Shown here piece by piece: positions 44,298 through 57,611 of a stretch of 64,000 nucleotides of DNA (position 1 is its first letter; each line of letters begins with the position of its first letter). The notes beneath the pieces are model-generated. The model was given only the letters and a program-made list of their open reading frames with translations. It searched no databases and had not been told where the DNA came from. Origin of the DNA: Saccharum officinarum (taxonomy: Eukaryota > Streptophyta > Magnoliopsida > Poales > Poaceae); NCBI GenBank assembly GCA_020631735.1, contig CM036191.1, positions 38,919,335-38,983,334 on the forward strand. The letters are read 5' to 3'. The position numbers and the translations under genes are program-made.

Positions 44298-46432
44298 TGT
44301 AAGGTCCTAGATGGCTAGAGAGGGGGTGAATAGCCTATAAAAAAATCCTACACAAGGCACTAAGCAAACTTGTTAGAATAACAAATGGCGTAAAGCGAGT
44401 TTTGCTTAGCCTACGGTTGTGATGCAAGCCTCTTATCCACAAGTCTAGTAGATTATGATCTCTAGTTCACACAAGGGCTATGTCACTAAACTTACACTAG
44501 TGAGCAAGCTAGCAACTACTAGCAAAGGCTACCACTAGAGCTACACAATAAAAACTAGTAAAAGAAAATATGAGAGAGAGGATTGTGAATCTTATACCGA
44601 TGGTGGAGTGAAGATGTTGCCAATCACCAAGATGATATACAATCAATCAATATTGACAACAACACAATATGAAGACCGATCACCGAGAGACAAGAGACAC
44701 AATATTTTTGTTCACCCGGTGTTCACTTGTGCACCAACAAGCTACGTCACCGGTTGTGTCGACCAACACTTAGATGGTTCCTCGGTGTGACCCTCAAGTC
44801 ACTTGCCCCTCAAGGCACGCCCCGCAAGGCACCACAAGACACCACTCTCAAGTGAGGTAACTCAATGACACGCGCAATCCACTAGAGTTGCTTTTGGCGC
44901 TCCGCCGAGGAAAGCACAAGAACCTCTTACAATCAACCGGAGGTGGCCAAGAACAATCTCCTTCTCTTGCCAATGCCTCCAACAATCTCCAAGCCGGCTA
45001 GGAGCGGTACTCTCCAAGAGTAACAAGAAATCCACCGACTAAACCACCCACAAGTGCCACTAGATGCCCTCAAGCTATGCAATGCACTTTGGGATCACTC
45101 AATCTCACTTTTGATTTGCAATCAAGGGAGAGAGATGAGTAGGAGGGAGAAGCTCTAGCTCAAAGGATGCACAAGAGTGTTAGAAACCATGAGAGGCCTC
45201 CCCAAGGGCCGGCCAATAAGTATTTATAAGCATCCCAAATGAATAGAGCCGTTATACCCCTTCACTAGGTCCTTTTCGAGATGACCGGACGCGCCGGTCG
45301 AAACTGACCGGACGCGCTCAACCGCGTCCGATCCTCCAACGATCACTGCGCCAACGGTCAAACCAATCGACCGGACACGCCACTCAACTGACTGGACGCG
45401 CCGATCGCATAGTACTGCGCACCCGCGAAGCATCGACCGGACGCGCCCTAGGCAACGACCGGACGCGACAGTGCCAGCATCCGGTTGGAGTCCAGTAAGC
45501 TCCCTCAACGATCGGACGCGTCCGATGGCGTGTGACCAGACGCGCCGCGTGTCCGATCGACCTTGCGAACTTCAGTTCCCTCTGGGCGCCTGACCGGACG
45601 CGCCGGTCCCGTGAGTGACCGGACGCGTCGGTTGCAAACCCTAACACCCGCGCACCTGACTGCTGCGTTGAACTGACCGGACGCGTCCGGTCAAACCATG
45701 ACCGCGTCCGGTGCAGCATCCGGTCACCTCTGTGACCTCCGTTCGCCTCCGTTTCTTTTCTGACTTCCGGCGTAGTGGAAAATAGGCATTTCAACTCCTC
45801 GAAAACGCCTAAATCCCGCGCTCATAAATGTGCCAACACCAACAAGTGATCACCACCTTATGCACGTGTGTTAGCATTTTCATAAATATTTTCGAAGGTT
45901 TTCTTGTTAGCTCACTAGGCCCTACATGCAATGCACTTCATGAATTCACTTAGTGGCACCTGTGCGTCGAATAACCGATAAGACTTCCCCTCTTAATAGT
46001 TCGGCTATCGATCCTAAACCACTCACACCCTCTATGGTGTCTTGAGTGCAAAACAAAATGGCCTTATGGTTATACCTTTGCCTTGAGCCCATTTTGTTTT
46101 TCTAAAAGATATGATCCACTTCATATCATCACATGACCGTCTCGATCCATCGACCTTGACTTCACTTGCTCTTCACCGTTGCATTGGTCCGTCGGCGCCA
46201 AGTCTTGCTCAAGCTTCACCATCGCATGGTCCTTTGCTTCGAAGCCTCGACTTACCCTTCACCTTCACAACCGGTCCATCGAGCCAAGCATCATCTTGGT
46301 CTTCATCATCTTGGTCACATGAGTCAATGTCATGTCTCATATTCAATGACCACCTTTATCTAAATCATCCACTTAGATACAAAGGTTAGTCCTAGGTTTC
46401 ATCAATTAGCCAAACCAAACTAGGGACTTTCA
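44298..46432 (-). repeat. 5' LTR of the 10.7-kb copia element
   Basis: It aligns with 35736-37860 over almost all of its length. A block at about 45768-45826 is unrelated to the matching position of the other LTR. The CpG-dense GACCGGACGCG cluster is at 45278-45727, with more intact CG sites than the 3' LTR. Confidence 0.95.
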
Positions 46433-46437
46433 ACAGC

Positions 46438-47195
46438 TGCGTCCGCAGATATGGACATTCCCATGACCTACGCTTCACTTGATTAGAGAGAGGAGTCCTT
46501 TCTACCTTTTCCCTGGGTTTTGGTGTTGGATCCGGCTTTGGCCGTTGAGGCAAGGTACGAGCGGGAGTCGACCTTGCCGCCCAGAGAGAGAGAGAGTGAG
46601 ATGAGATGTGTGTTTGGGATGGGAGAACATGTGGATGAGATGGATTTAAAACTTGATGAACTATTATTATAATATCTTGTTGAACTTGCATAGGAAACCT
46701 ATAGCCTTATATAGGCGTTTTCATTTACCCTTGCATTCCACTCACCACAAAGCATACGCAAAAGCATAGAGTGGGAGACGGTGGCCAGTACAAGTCGTAC
46801 TGATAGATTTTGGATAGGTTTGGATGAAATCTACGATGACCATGAGGACATGGATTAGGAGAAGATGGTCTCGTGCCTATGCTCAAGTGTGGTTGAGAAG
46901 ATGGAGTCTACGCCCGCTGACATTCTACGCCAACTCTGATGACCGTCGTGAAGGAGGAGCCTTCACCTACCGATGCGCTACAACGACTCTGATGAAGATG
47001 TGTGTGCGTTTCCGCTAGATTAATCTATGTAATAGGTGTGTTAACTAGTGTTGTAAAGCCTTGTAACTTGTAATTCTACGATGTATGACTATGAATCAGC
47101 TGATAATTGATAATGTGATAGATTGCTCTTGTGATCTACTACATTATAAATCGTATCTGTAGATTTTCCCTTCAAGGAAAATCGAGATCATTTCA
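46438..47195 (+). repeat. Gypsy-type LTR, right half
   Basis: It continues 35314-35735 across the copia insertion and ends GAGATCATTTCA at 47195, directly followed by TGGTATCT, a Met-tRNA-type primer site. This makes it a plus-strand 5' LTR. The TGTAATAGG, CTTGTAACTTGTAATTC and CCCTTCAAGGAAAATC segments are typical of the ends of grass Gypsy LTRs. Confidence 0.65.
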
Positions 47196-47500
47196 TGGTA
47201 TCTAGACTTAATTGATTTTTCACGTGGTATTCATAAGTGATGTCTAGATCAACCTACAAGTGATATCCTACAAGTGGTACTCATGAAGATAGCAAATGTT
47301 TAAGAAATGATTCTTATTGACAGATTCAATAAGTGGTTCCATACTAGAAAATTATTTCAAGTGGTATCACACCTTCACATGATACCTTCACGTGGTATCT
47401 ACATGTGTATCATTCATGCAAGCCGATGGTTCCACAAGTGATCCTCAACTTTAAGTGATTATCAAGAGAAGAATACATACGTCACCTACAAGAGCTCAAG
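47196..47500 (+). other. Start of Gypsy internal region, with GTGGTAT micro-repeats
   Basis: The primer site TGGTATC (47196-47202) is followed by non-coding sequence in which (A)AGTGGTATC-like words recur (near 47226, 47270, 47325, 47362, 47391). No gag frame is recognisable, and the element is lost where the next SIRE-type fragment begins. Confidence 0.45.
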
Positions 47501-50500
47501 CTTATCAAGTGAATGACCCATGCTATGACATAGGGGGAGGTGCCCCACCAATTGGTATCAAGGTCAAAGATCCTATGTGGTATCTCAAGAGCAATACAAG
47601 TAATGTCATTCCAACATATGTGGTGTTGTCCATCAAAAATGAAGATTCAAGTGTCAACCATCTACCCCAATGCTAGCATTTGCATCAATAAGAAACATAC
47701 CCTTTATGGAAATTGATGACAAAGGGGGAGAGAGTGTATAAAGATATGAAAGATATGAAAGCTTTTGAGAAGCTTTGATATGATCAAGGGGGAGAGATAG
47801 ATGATGTTGGACGTGGACATGGACAAAGAGGGAGCAACATTGAAGAATATTGAGGGGATCAAAATTCTTGGATAAAAGAAGCACACAAGTAGGGGGAGCA
47901 AGCTCATGAACTTGGTTGTTTGCATTTGATATGTGCATATTCATGTGCTTGCTTGCATTGCATAAGTTTTTTAATTTAAATATGCTTGCTTGTGTGGTTT
48001 ATGCTAGTTATAGAACTTGAATGACGAAATGAAAACAAGCATGCATAGGATGATAGCTAATCACTTGGTATGGTTTCAAGTATTGCTAGTACCTTGGTTC
48101 TAATGTTGATCTCACGGGGTATCTAGTGTTTTTATGTTCCAAGTGGCATCTAGCTATTCATGGTGCTAAGGATGAACTTAAAGTGCAACACCGATTGGTA
48201 TCACACTTCAAAGGTTTATTCTATACACCTTAGCATCATTGGTAGTAATTACTCTCCCACAATTCCAATCTATGCATATTTGCAAGCCTCAAATCCAAAC
48301 TCTTAGCACATATGTCGGGGGAGCTAATACTACCAGATCAGGTTCATGAAACTTATACATATCCTTTACACATGGTAAAATTGCTTGGGCAAGCAACATA
48401 AATCCAAAAGAGCTTAATTTCCATATCTTTGTAGAGTTGTCATCAATTACCAAAAAGGGGGAGATTAAAAGGTCTTTGTTTGGTTTTGGTAATTGAGTGA
48501 CTACTTAGGTGGACTAATTGTGTTTTATGTGAGATACACAGGTGATTAGTCCATAGGTACATGTGTGTAAGCAACATATGCCACGGAGGTGGAAATGGGT
48601 TAGAGATGTTTTAAAGCTTGCACATGTGATGATGGAGGAGCTTATTGCATATGAGACATGACATGGAGTCATATGACCAAGGTGGAGAAGATCAAGATGA
48701 GGCTTGGCTCGATGAACCGGTTGCAAGTGTGAAGGGCAAGTCAGAGGTTTTGAAGCGAGGGGCCGCATGTGACGGTGAAGCTTGAGCAAGACTTGGCGCC
48801 GATGAACAAACGCGACGGTGAAGAGCTAGTGAGGTCAAGATCGTTGAACCAATACGGTCATGTGATGATATGAAGTGGATCATATCATTTGGTGTTTGGT
48901 TGGTGCATGTGTTGCATCAACATCGAAGGAGATAGAATGGAATGCACAAGGCAAAGGTACAACCTAGGGCATTTCATTTCACCAGTCAAAGGTTGTGTAG
49001 AGAAGTGCATGACCGGGTTTAGGATAGATGGTCATACTATCAGGAGGGGCAAACTTGTTTGTTTGTCGGTCATCTAGTGTCACTCGAGTGATCTAATTTT
49101 GCATCATTGCTAGAATCGAGTGGCGTGGCAAGTTGAGTGGTTAACTCTTCTTAAATGATTGTGAAAATGGTAACACCCGAGCACAAGAGGTGTACACTTG
49201 GTGGTGTTAGCAAATTTGCAAAGGAGGTGTCGTTTGAGAGGTGGAGAAGTGTGGGGACTCCCTCTCCCTGCTGCCGAGCTTGCGAGGCAGGATTTGGCAT
49301 AGAAATGGAGGCGTTCGGTTAGTGGCAGCAGTAGTCGAGCGTGAGGGGCAGCTAGGGTTTCTAACGGGAGCATCCAGTCGGTCACGGGACCAGGCGTCCA
49401 GTCAAGCCCCATAGAAACTACGAAGCATGCAAGGTCTATCGAACACGGTGGCTTGTCTGGTCACGATTGACTGGACACGTCATGTCATGAGTGGGTGCTT
49501 ACTAGAAATGACCGGACGCTGGCACTGTGGTGTCCGGTACATTTTGTGGTGCTTCCGATCACTGGCTCGCTAGCGCACGACTGTGCATGACCTGTGCGTC
49601 CGGTCAGTTGAGCGGTGCGTCCGATCACTTGGTGACCATTGGCGCATGGTGACCATTGGAGGATTGAGCAGTCACGGTTGAATTCAGGGGGACACGTGCA
49701 CAGCCACGGGTGATCGGACGCAGTGCAACACGTCCAGTCATATCGACTGACACGTCCGGTCGCTGTGAAAATTGCCCAGTGAAGGGGTAACGGCTCTATT
49801 TGACCATGGGGTTATAAATAGAAGTGGTGGCCAACCTTGGCTGTGGCTGATCACCTAGGGGATGTGTTTCCCTTGTGTGTGCTTGGTTTGAGAAGCCTCC
49901 AACTCACTTGTGCTTTCTAGATTGCGAATCAATAAGCGAGTGAGTGATTCTAGTGCGATTGTAACGTGAGGTTGCATCGAGTGGCACTAGGTCTTCGTGT
50001 TGCAAGCCGGTGGTGCTTGTTACTCTTAGAGGTTGCCACCTCCTAGACGGCTTGGTGGCTTGTGGCTCCGTCGAAGCTCGCAAGAAGATTGTGTGAGGCT
50101 CTAGAGAAGCTTTGTGAGGGGGATTGTGCTCACCCCGTGTGGATCGCGAAGAGCAACTCTAGTAGACTGTGTCATTAAGTTACCACACTTGTGGTAGGTT
50201 CTTGCAGTGCCTTTGGGTGTCTCGGTTGTGGATACCGATTAGCCGCTGAACCACGAGGTATTGGTCAACATAACGGGGATTAGCTTGGTGGCAACCGAGT
50301 GAACCTCGGTGAAAAATCATCGTGTCAACTTTGTGTATTTCTTCACAGTGGTTTGCATCCTCTCTACGCAAGCTTGTATTTAATTTATATACGTTGTGCT
50401 TGTGTAGTTGCTCTTGTAACTAGTTTGCTTGTGTAGCTAGCTAGTTACCTTCTTGCTTGTGTAGCTAGAAGTTTCCCCTTTGTGTGGCTAATTTGGTTTG

Positions 50501-50893
50501 TGTAACCTTGTTAGTCACATTTCTTAGTTTATGTAGCTAAGTAATTTGCGCTTTCTAATTAGGCATTGGTTGCCTTGTTATTGAGCATTGCTAGTGAGCT
50601 TAAGTGCTTTGTGCTTTTGCTTCACTAGTTGTGTAGGAGCTCCCTCAGTTGGCAAAGTACTAGTGCGTAGGTTTGTGTGACCTTGCTCTAGTGTTGATTA
50701 GGTGAGCTCTTGCTTTGCTTGGCACCTTAGTTGCTTAATTAGGATCTTTTTGTAAGGTGCTAAAGTTATAGATAGAGGGGTCTAGTCTTGGCTAGACCGA
50801 TAATTTTAATTCTGCATTTATTTTGGTTAGCCGGCGCTTTAAGTTTTAGAAAGGACTATTCACCCCACTCTAGTCTGCCATCTCGACCCTTCA
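47500..50893 (+). mobile_element. SIRE-type copia fragment: 3' spacer and 3' LTR, plus strand
   Basis: Only the 3' spacer (with several GGGGGAG clusters), the purine tract AAAAAGGGGGAGAT at 48452-48465 and an LTR at 48466-50893 are present. The LTR end (CTATTCACCCCACTCTAG...CCCTTCA) mirrors the terminus of the 10.7-kb element, and its interior has degenerate GACCGGACG motifs (49370-49770). No pol ORF remains, so the copy is 5'-truncated. The start coordinate is approximate. Confidence 0.75.
48466..50893 (+). repeat. 3' LTR of the truncated SIRE-type copy
   Basis: It starts right after the purine tract, where TG has become TA (TAAAAGGTC), and ends in CA at 50892-50893. It is related to, but much diverged from, the LTRs of the 10.7-kb element. 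Confidence 0.75.
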
Positions 50894-52788
50894 GCTGGCC
50901 ACGATGGCGGCGGTGGCAGGCTACGACAAGGTGGCTGCAGCCTCAATTGGGGGCCAAAGACGGCCCTTTTCCTTTGATTGGGGTTACTAGCGAGCCAAGG
51001 GACTCAATGGCGGCGACGAATTCCCATGGTGGAGTGCACATCATAACGAGAGGCGCGGCGGAGCTCTGGTGAGCGTGCGACTACATCAAACTAGGGCAAG
51101 ACGAGCGCTTTCCTCCCAACCAGCTAGACGGTGGGTTTTGTGGGGTCACAGTGAAGCTCAATGACCCCTCCTTGTCAAGTGAGGTGGCTGGAGTTCACAA
51201 GAACGGCTCTAACACGGCGGCGGCATGGGCGGATGACCACGTCGGCGTCATGGGCATGTCCAATGCCTCTAGGGCTTCCTAGGCTAGCCGGCTAGGCTAT
51301 GCACATCCCGCAGTGAGGGAAGCTCACCACCGCGGTGGTTCTACCTCTACCGTCCCGGTTTCTCCAGAATGGGGCTTCGCCGTGGCGGGGTATGACCGCG
51401 GCGAGCGCATGCTCGTGCAGTGCGCCGGCGTAGGCGTTCTCGAGCTCAGGCGGCTTGGCATCGCTACGTTGCGGCCATTAGAAGTGTATGTGGGTGCGCA
51501 ATGCTTGGTGACGGCGAAAGGTAGTGCCTTGGGCCCTCCCAAGTGGGGAGAACACGGCAGCAGCCATGGCATGCACGCCGACAAAGTACAGAGCATGGTA
51601 GGGGGCTCACCGTAGGGCGCCTCATGGGCGCCGCTAGGATAGCGGTACGGTGGCATGGCAGTGTATTGCCAATTGAGCTGCTGCGTTGATGTGATCAATT
51701 GGGGCGACATTTCTGGCACTGGTAGTGGCTTGGCAGTGGTGAACAACACCGGCTTGGTGGCACTCCCCTTCTTCTCCTTCCTTCTCCCTTCCTCTCGTTC
51801 TCATCGTGGGTGGTCTATGAAGCCACCAATGGCGGTGGGGTTGATGGGAGAGGGGCTAGGGCACAGAAGAGGGGGTTTTATAGCCCGAGCTCACCCATGG
51901 CGGGCGGCAGATGGCAGAAATAGGGTAGGGACACGTGTAGGGCGATCAAGGGGCTTAGGCTAAGGTTTTAGGGCTCAGTGGGAGAGCGACAGTGCCTTGG
52001 CACTCATGTTTTCAAGCGGCGGCCGGTCAAGGGTTGTGGTACTGCGGTGGTGGGGGCACGGCAGAGGTGCGTGCCATGGTGCTCGCATCAGCTGGTAGGC
52101 GTGCGTGCGCGTGGCGGATCACGGACGTGGCGTTCATCCACATGCACAGGGCCATGGGTAGGGGACGGACGGCTGGGGCAAGCAGAGTAGCCAGGCGCCA
52201 GTGCCCTCCTTCCCAAAAAGCAGAGGGGAGGCGCGGGTGTAGGGGATGACAAGCGGGGCCCGCTAGTCAGCGTCACGCAAGGAGAGGGGAAGCGATGGCA
52301 CGGGTGTGGGGCTGGCTGGGCCGCCTGGCTATTAGGCTGGCTCGGCTTCACGAGCGTGGGGTGCTAGTCCAGTTCAGCTGGCTAGGCTGCTTTCCCTTTT
52401 CCTTTTTTCTAATTCTATTTCTTCCCCCTTTTCTATTTGTATTTTGTATTTCTATAACCCTAGCTTGTTTACATATATATTCCATACATGTATGCACCCT
52501 AGTGGGGTCCACCAAGGTCAAGCTTAGGATCTTGGAGTCAAACTAGGGCCTAAGCCCACACACACAAGCAAAATTATTTAGGGTTGATTAGGGTTTGTTA
52601 ATCAATACCTAAATTCAATAAGAAGCAACTCATGGTTGTATTATTATGCAATGCTCAAACAACTAAGATGGGTTCTACTTGTGCAACTAGGGTGGCTTTC
52701 TAGCATATGATCATTCACCAAACATAGGCACTTAGGAAAGTTTTTGAAAGTTGTGATTTTTGTGTTAGGGATTTTTAGGGATGTTACA
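50894..52788 (-). repeat. GC-rich Gypsy LTR-like block (Tekay/Del type likely)
   Basis: On the minus strand the block starts TGTAACATCCCTAAAAATCC, the typical TGTAACA start of Tekay/Del-type Gypsy LTRs in grasses, and becomes GC-rich farther in. No polymerase is attached. The ORFs in it (for example 51313-51615 and 51324-51749) overlap on opposite strands and are composition artefacts. Its far end abuts the copia LTR at 50893. Confidence 0.55.
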
Positions 52789-52960
52789 CTAGGCGAGCGA
52801 ATTAAACAGTCCTAACATCACCAGGACCAACAATAATGTTTCCAGCAATAGCAGCCATGAGTTGATTAAAGTGAATTGCCACTATTTGCAGAAAAGAAAA
52901 ACCAATTAAACAAGATCTATTATCTTAGTATTTGACTAACAAAACAAGCTCCCATGTTTA

Positions 52961-53445
52961 TCTTAACGACCTCAGATGGAAAAACTTCAAAATACAAAAC
53001 TTGTAGATCTCATCGATAATAAGTACAACTCTGATATAAAATGTATCTCCATTTGACACCTTTAAGAAAAATATAATTTCCGTGAGGCTACAAGCTCCGG
53101 TTCACAATTAGTATGTTGCTGAACTTTTATATTATTTTTTTAGTATCTTAACAACTTAAAATGTAAAAACTAAAACTATAAAGTTGTAGATCGCATTGAG
53201 AGCTACAACTTTGATATAAAAAGTATCTTCATTTGACACCATATAAAAAGATATTATTTTTCTAATACGACAAGTGCGAGTTACGTGATTATTATGCTGC
53301 TAAAATTTTATATAATTTTTTTGAGCATCTTAACATTCTCAAAAAACACATAACTAGAAAGTGGTAGATCCTATCGAGATCTACAATTTTCATATAAAAA
53401 TCATCTTCATTAACGCCGTATCTATGAAATATTTAAATTTGAGAC
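52961..53445. repeat. ~183-bp tandem repeat, about 2.6 copies
   Basis: Copies begin with TCTTAAC at 52961, 53146 and 53328 (periods 185 and 182). Each carries a TTGTAGATC...ATCGA...CTACAA segment followed by ATATAAAA and CATTTGAC or a variant. The unit contains a small inverted repeat around the TGTAGATC motif. Confidence 0.85.
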
Positions 53446-54840
53446 TTGTCACGCCAATTCCGGTGGCGCGACAAAATAATACTTTCACAACAGCAACAGG
53501 AGTGTCGTGACAATGTTTTCCACGTCCGAAACTCTGCCCAACATGGCAGATCTTGCCATGCAAAGCATGTGGCGCAACAAGGTTATTTGGTCATGCTAGC
53601 GGGATGGGTGCGCCCGGGCGCTTGTGTTGGTGGGCTTCCATGCCCGCTAGAGCGGCCCACTCCGTATCTTCCGGCACGCTCATGCCCGTGAGGCTATATG
53701 CTCCACTCATCCGCTGACTTGCTCGCCTCTCGACCCCTCCATCGCGTACGCTGCCCTCTCCCTCTCGGGCCCCGACGGCTCGTTCCCCTACCCAGCGGTG
53801 CTAGCCATCCACTTCGGTGGCGCCCATCCCTCCACCCAGACGTCCTCCCCCACCGAGAGCCCTCAACACCCTCAGATCCAGCGGCCCTCTCCCCCACACA
53901 CGTGAGATCCATGGAGCATGAGCAAGATCCAGTAGCCTCTAGAGACATCCTTGAGTTGGTGCGACGGTGTTGCAGGGAGTCGACGGCTCCCCTCCAACAT
54001 GGCACGGCGCCCTCTCCACCTCCGGCGACACCCTCTCACCCTAGCAACTGAGTTCCACCTACCCCAGCGGCCATAGCGCTCCCGTACCAGGCTCTCTCCC
54101 CCCCCTCTATGTTCCAATTGTATGTTTCAACTGTTCCAGACGTTTCAAAGGTATATTACAGTTGTCTCATATGGATGCTGCAAAAAGTAGATCAGAGGAT
54201 ATTGCACATGTTGGACATGTACAAAGTGTTCCATAGGCATGTTGCAAGCATTTATTCAAAATGTTTCATCTGTTCCAGACAGACGTATGGATGTTGCATG
54301 TGTTGCCACAGTATGTCCTGAATGTTTCATCTAATTTTTGGGTCTTACGTCGCAACAAGTGTTTTCATGTTGTAAGTTGCAAGTGTTTCATACTTGATGT
54401 TGCATATGTTTTACATATATGTTGCAATTGTATGTTCCAAAAGTTTCATAGTTTTCGGATGTATGTTGCATTCAAGTTTTTCATGTTGCACGTGTTTCGT
54501 GTTGTTCGAAGAGCTTGGGGCGCGAGGAGTGGTGTGGCGAGCCTGGTGCTGGCGGACGTGGTGCGCGGCGTGCGGCGTGCTGGGGCCAACGGTCGGGTGT
54601 GAGTGCGGGGGTGGAGTGCGTGTGTGGGGCGGGGTGAACGGCCAGGGTGGGGTGCGTGTGTGCAGGGTGAGGGTGAACGGCGTGACGAGGTACACGTGCG
54701 GGGTGGGGGTGAACAGCCAGGTAGATGGGGGCGGGTCGGGACGGGGCGAACGGAGTGGAGACGCGTGGGAAACAGTTGTCAGATGGATTCCTATTTCATC
54801 GGACGTCCAGGCGCAACACGTCCGTTTTGAGAATTAATCT
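53446..54840. repeat. Composite repeat: GC-rich stretch plus degenerate TGTTGCA/TTTCAT array
   Basis: The first part is GC-rich without a supported gene (53700-54050). From about 54110 to 54510 the words TGTTGCA, GTTTCAT and ATGTT recur at irregular 20-50 bp spacing. It then becomes GC-rich again (54510-54780), ending GGACGTCCAGGCGCAACACG. ORFs 53698-54051 and 54394-54837 look like artefacts. The layout resembles that of the 21.6-25.5 kb blocks. Confidence 0.45.
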
Positions 54841-54842
54841 TG

Positions 54843-54920
54843 TTGCGGCCAATTCAACAGTGTTATGGCCAACTCAACAGGCCGATTCAATAGTGTTATG
54901 GCCAATTCAACAGGCCAAAA
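54843..54920. repeat. Short tandem repeat (GGCCAATTCAACAG-type)
   Basis: GTTATGGCCAACTCAACAGGCC and close variants occur three to four times in about 75 bp. Confidence 0.75.
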
Positions 54921-55186
54921 CTGGTAGTAATGAAAATGTATTTAATCCCAGGGCGTGCACACGGTAACCAACTAGTCTTAAATAAAACCAATATTCTCTC
55001 TGTATTTGTAAATTTAATTTATGGTTAACCATTAGAAAAATTTGATGTGACGTTAGTTTTGAAAGATTGAAACTAGCCATTGGAACTAGCCAACCTGATG
55101 GCTGCAACAAGCATATCTGCATATAGGGCTTCGTCGTCATTAGCAACGATTAATGAGTTTGGCTATAGCGTGGTCGCATTATATGA

Positions 55187-55310
55187 GCTCGTTCGCTTCG
55201 CTGAAAAGTCATGATTGAAAGTATTATTCGCTGATTTTTTATGAGAGAAAAACACTGTTCCGACTAAAAAAATAAACTAAAAAATACAGATTATAAGATA
55301 AGAGAACATG
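55187..55310. mobile_element. Small MITE-like element
   Basis: The interior ACTGTTCCGACTAAAAAAAT and ends CTCGTTCGCTT / AAGAGAACATG form imperfect inverted termini, as in an abundant grass MITE family with CTTGTTCGCTTCGGC-type ends. Exact boundaries and the target duplication are unclear. Confidence 0.55.
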
Positions 55311-56470
55311 GCTATGTGTATATATCATCATCGGCCCCAACTTCCATGTGTCCCTCTCCCACACTACGCACTACATATGCGCAAGCAGGCCAGAGTGAAT
55401 ATCCAAATATCAACTTGTTCTGCCATCATCACTAACCTAATATAATGCGCCGTATGGAGCGAGCGCATGGCACGAAGTCGAAGCATGTGATGAACTACTA
55501 AAAAGCGGTACATAAAACGAACCCCGATATCACCATCAAACACGACAGGACACCATAAACAATAGGATCGGAGAGAGAGCGCACACCGAATTGAGGAACC
55601 AGAAAATTAGATACTCCACTTCTACAGACAAGAAGCAAATTTCCGAATCTAGAATGCTCAAGCCAACTAGTGACGAAAGCACCTAGATAAGTTCCATGGA
55701 ACTGTAGAAGACCAACCCAAAAGACAATACACGAAACGGAGACCGGACCCGAAAGATGGAAGAAAACAACACTTAACCCAATGGCGTAATGGTCGAACTC
55801 CATCTTCTGTCGATCGGACGGCCATGCTTTCTTCATAGATTTGCTTCGCCTTGACGCAACCTCTATGATTTCGCCACGTGCCGCCCCATTCCTCCTAGGA
55901 ACCTCCGCCTAGGTTTTTGAAGCCAAAACCCGAAAACCGGGCACCAATAGTGTTGAGGCCCAAACCACCAAACCACTCATGAGTAGTGTACTCCATTCAC
56001 GTCCCCTACAGTTTGTCACGTTTCACCGCATCTACGACCGCCCAGCCGCCAAGCCTTCCAGAGTCTCTGCTCGACTCGCCCGGCCGCCGTCTTGACTTGG
56101 TAAATACGGTCACCTCCCCTATACATTTGTACTTGTTGAGTCGATATCCCAGGTATCAGTCACCACGGCTAGTCACATGGCCTCCTGGTCCATCGGTCCA
56201 AGCCTCACGCCTATCCTTCACCACTCCCGGTCCATCGGCACGTCACGTCCATACATGACCTTCACCTCACCGTCGACCACCACTCCCGAGCTCCATACAT
56301 GCGCACCGCAAGCCAAGAGGCATGTCGAACACCACACTCACACCATGGTTAGTTCACACACTCAACTTGACGTGCCGATCGAGTTGACATTCGTTCATCA
56401 TAGAATCGAACTATAAGGGCACGTATCAACCTTGCCCAGCCGTACATGTACGCGGCTTTAAGAAATTAAT
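55311..56470. other. Unassigned intergenic stretch
   Basis: A minus-strand ORF with ATG (55836-55498, 112 aa) is hydrophobic but unrecognised and has no other support. The 56150-56300 part (GGTCCATCGGTCCAAGCC) vaguely resembles SIRE LTR sequence. Confidence 0.35.
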
Positions 56471-56473
56471 TTC

Positions 56474-56600
56474 ATATATACTTTAGCCTTTTGGTGCATT
56501 CGACGGACGTACCCACATGGTTGGTGCGATCGTAGCTGTCACTCACAAATCACGACAAGATGTACAGCGGCTACCTCCAACAACCATATTACACATCGTA
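56474..56600. repeat. Duplicate of the DUF247 upstream region
   Basis: It shares TATACTTTAGCC, CACATGGTTG, TCACGACAAGAT.TACAGC and AACCATATT, in this order and the same orientation, with 59609-59714 upstream of the DUF247 gene. It is interpreted as a relic of a tandem gene duplication; no coding part remains beside it. Confidence 0.7.
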
Positions 56601-57404
<804 letters not shown>

Positions 57405-57611
57405 TCATGATTACTTCCATTCTACAGAGATATATTCGCTGCCAGATTGTTATTATTCAACTAGACACATATTAAATACATTCGGAGGTACAATGCAAAG
57501 GGGAGAAACTATATGGACAGGGAATACTAACAGCACCAACAATATACCAGTGAAATAATACTACATGCATTTCCTCAAAAAAAAATACTACATGCATGCA
57601 TCTCTCTCATA

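Larger units (their letters stand above)
35736..46432 (-). mobile_element. Structurally complete SIRE-type Ty1-copia retrotransposon, minus strand
   Basis: It spans 10,697 bp with TG...CA LTRs of 2,125 and 2,135 bp, identical 5-bp target duplications ACAGC (35731-35735 and 46433-46437), primer site, purine tract, a near-complete gag and a long pol ORF. LTRs over 2 kb, a gag with a long coiled-coil region and the gag-PR-IN-RT-RH order fit the SIRE/Maximus group. It is the youngest-looking element here because its TSD is perfect and the LTRs are very alike outside one replaced block. Coding defects (TAA in the third gag codon, a 1-bp deletion at the gag end, two stops before integrase) make it probably non-autonomous. 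Confidence 0.95.

Noticed and set aside
51313..52351. Overlapping ORFs on both strands
   Set aside because: They lie in a GC-rich Gypsy LTR-like block and look like composition artefacts.
55498..55836. 112-aa hydrophobic minus-strand ORF
   Set aside because: It is a single short frame with no known motif and no promoter or splice evidence.
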